The notes beneath the pieces are model-generated. The model was given only the letters and a program-made list of their open reading frames with translations, had not been told where the DNA came from and ran no database searches. DNA of 64,000 nt from Onchocerca volvulus (lineage: Eukaryota > Nematoda > Chromadorea > Rhabditida > Onchocercidae). The stretch covers positions 12,055,560 to 12,119,559 of the forward strand of contig HG738140.1 in NCBI GenBank assembly GCA_000499405.2. Reading direction: 5' to 3'. A program made the position numbers and the translations under genes. This document shows, one piece after another, positions 62,800 to 64,000 of the stretch (positions are counted from its first letter, which is position 1; each line of letters opens with the position of its first letter).

Positions 62800-63995
62800 C
62801 TTAATATTTTGATCATTGCATTCTTTAATAATTCTGCCCGTTAGCTGCTATCAATTTTGTCTTCAGCACATTTTTTTAGTTTCAACTGTTTTGAGTTTGG
62901 ATTGCATATACTTCAGTGTTCCAGTTTTGTATTTCATTTTCAGCTCCTTATCGCAGGTATTCTAAGTCATCCATGAGTTTCTGATTTGTACTAATGATTC
63001 TTCATGCTTTTCATTTAATTTCACTTTTTTTTTCTTTGCTAGCATTTCCTCTAACTTTTCCTCTGTTGTAAGGATTCTGTGCACATTTTCAACTCATTGC
63101 GTAATTCATTGATTCATTCATGCAGCACTGGATTTGAGTTCTTGCTTGCGATCTTGCCTTTTTGTTCAGAATTTTTATTGTGTTGTCCACACAGTATTGG
63201 ATCTGAGTTTTCAGTTTGGTGATCCTGCTTTCTTCAGCATTTTTATTGTTATTTATGGCGAGCTATTTATCCTTTTGTCGCTGGGAATACCACAATTTGC
63301 CCATTTCCATTCGACGTCTTCATGTCGATTAATGAATTATTTGAAATTGCTGAGTTCATTTTTTTTTTTTTTTTTGACTGGATCAGCAATCTGTGAACTC
63401 TCCTTATATTTGATGTGACACAAATCGCAGTATTGTGTGAACCATTGCAGTGAAGACACAATCGTTTCCTTCTATTGCAATTATTAGACATATATCGTGT
63501 TTGAAAACAGTTGACGTATATGTTATTTATCCTCAAACATTCTATTCGTTGTTTGAGAATGAGATAAGCTTGGCATTCGTTATTCTAATGGTCCTTATAC
63601 AAAATGCGCAGAGACTTCTTTTCTTATAACTTTGGTAGTTTCTCTTTGGGTTTAGCTCAAGGTCACTAGATTTTGTTTGGGTTCGCCATGTCTAAGGGAG
63701 CAAGTTTCTCACTTAGTGGTTTGGCTTCTAATCGCTTCTTCACTCCTTAGATAACAAACCATATTTCTTGTTCCTTCTTTTTTGAAATACTCTGTCCAAT
63801 ATCCACAGTTTGCTTTCGATAGCATTTTCGATATAGAATGCTGTAGATTTTTGCATATGGCCTCTAGCGATCGACGTATTCTTTCAGTCTCCTCAATAGT
63901 TAGCTTCCATTATCATTTCTTTTGATAGATTGTAGCTCATTCAATAATGGCGACTTTTTTATAATTAATGATTTTCAAATTTATCAATGAGAATC
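62800..63995 (-). mobile_element. Degenerate BEL/Pao retrotransposon gag remnant
   Basis: Read on the minus strand. The block near 63990-63600 shows gag-like pieces (RLKEYVDR, EAICKNLQ, LWILDRVFQK) in more than one frame with stop codons between them. Nearer 63510-63400 is a double zinc-knuckle region typical of BEL/Pao Gag. The second knuckle (CLHCNGSHNTAIC) keeps its Cys/His spacing. The first has lost a Cys and its His position is Tyr. Frameshifts, stops and lost zinc ligands mark it as dead. No reverse transcriptase or LTR is visible; the rest may lie outside or be lost. It lies inside or beyond the last visible BAZ1A intron, in antisense orientation. Confidence 0.7.
63123..63258. repeat. 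Two ~69-bp diverged tandem units
   Basis: 63123-63191 and 63192-63258 share CAGYAYTGGATYTGAGTT and an ATTTTTATTGT ending. The minus-strand translation is coiled-coil-like (TKLKTQIQYCVDNTIKIL), a 23-codon period, so this may be a decayed coding repeat next to the gag remnant. Confidence 0.6.
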
Positions 63996-64000
63996 GTCCT

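Noticed and set aside
1..64000. Possible Wolbachia or other bacterial insertion
   Set aside because: No stretch shows long uninterrupted bacterial-type coding or bacterial gene families.
1..64000. tRNA, rRNA or CRISPR features
   Set aside because: I saw no tRNA B-box with matching cloverleaf, no rRNA-like segment, and no regularly spaced repeats; a tRNAscan-type search would be decisive for tRNAs.

Overview
This is AT-rich animal nuclear DNA. The genes have many small exons, GT-AG introns with tight T-rich acceptors ending TTTCAG, and several acceptor-type CAG sites sitting directly before a start codon. Those acceptors suggest spliced-leader trans-splicing. Together with an srsx-like chemoreceptor, a cuticle-collagen C-terminus and a BEL/Pao gag remnant, this points to a nematode, probably a clade III parasite such as a filaria. 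The species assignment is inference. I found no bacterial or Wolbachia-type block and no tRNA or rRNA gene.

Layout. 1-4143 (+): the 3' half of a cadherin-family membrane protein, interrupted by a 148-bp exact direct repeat that brackets the 3' end of a collagen gene. 5466-11414 (-): GLE1 mRNA-export factor. 11.4-15.8 kb: non-coding, with a probable non-autonomous Helitron (13284-14192) and a decayed palindrome (about 14.5-14.9 kb). 15785-18114 (-): seven-transmembrane chemoreceptor. 18.1-21.2 kb: empty. 21196-22694 (-): TMCO1. 23261-28644 (-): FARSB. 29722-32070 (+): complex I NDUFB6-like protein. 32602-37136 (-): long coiled-coil protein with an OFD1-like tail. 37771-40383 (+): PSMA3, followed 238 bp later by NLE1 at 40621-43987 (+), a likely operon pair. 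44335-46143 (-): secreted hemopexin-fold protein. 47661-48560 (+): unrecognised gene. 49737-52627 (-): CENP-S histone-fold protein with a 370-residue extension. 53355-54741 (-): CAMKMT. 55809-59528 (+): unrecognised multi-exon gene. 60489-62018 (+): N-terminal WAC region of BAZ1A/ACF1, continuing out of the window. 62.8-64 kb (-): degenerate BEL/Pao retrotransposon.

Most genes are conserved housekeeping functions: mRNA export, tRNA charging, proteasome, ribosome assembly, respiration and chromatin. Exon chains for GLE1, the receptor, TMCO1, FARSB, NDUFB6-like, PSMA3, NLE1, the hemopexin gene, CENP-S and CAMKMT were joined by hand. Each closes in frame to a protein near its family's length, except CENP-S and NDUFB6-like, which are much longer. 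The oddest items are the in-frame collagen tail inside the cadherin gene, the enlarged CENP-S, the OFD1-like coiled-coil gene, two GC-AG introns, the Helitron, and a set of unrelated near-perfect fold-back hairpins.
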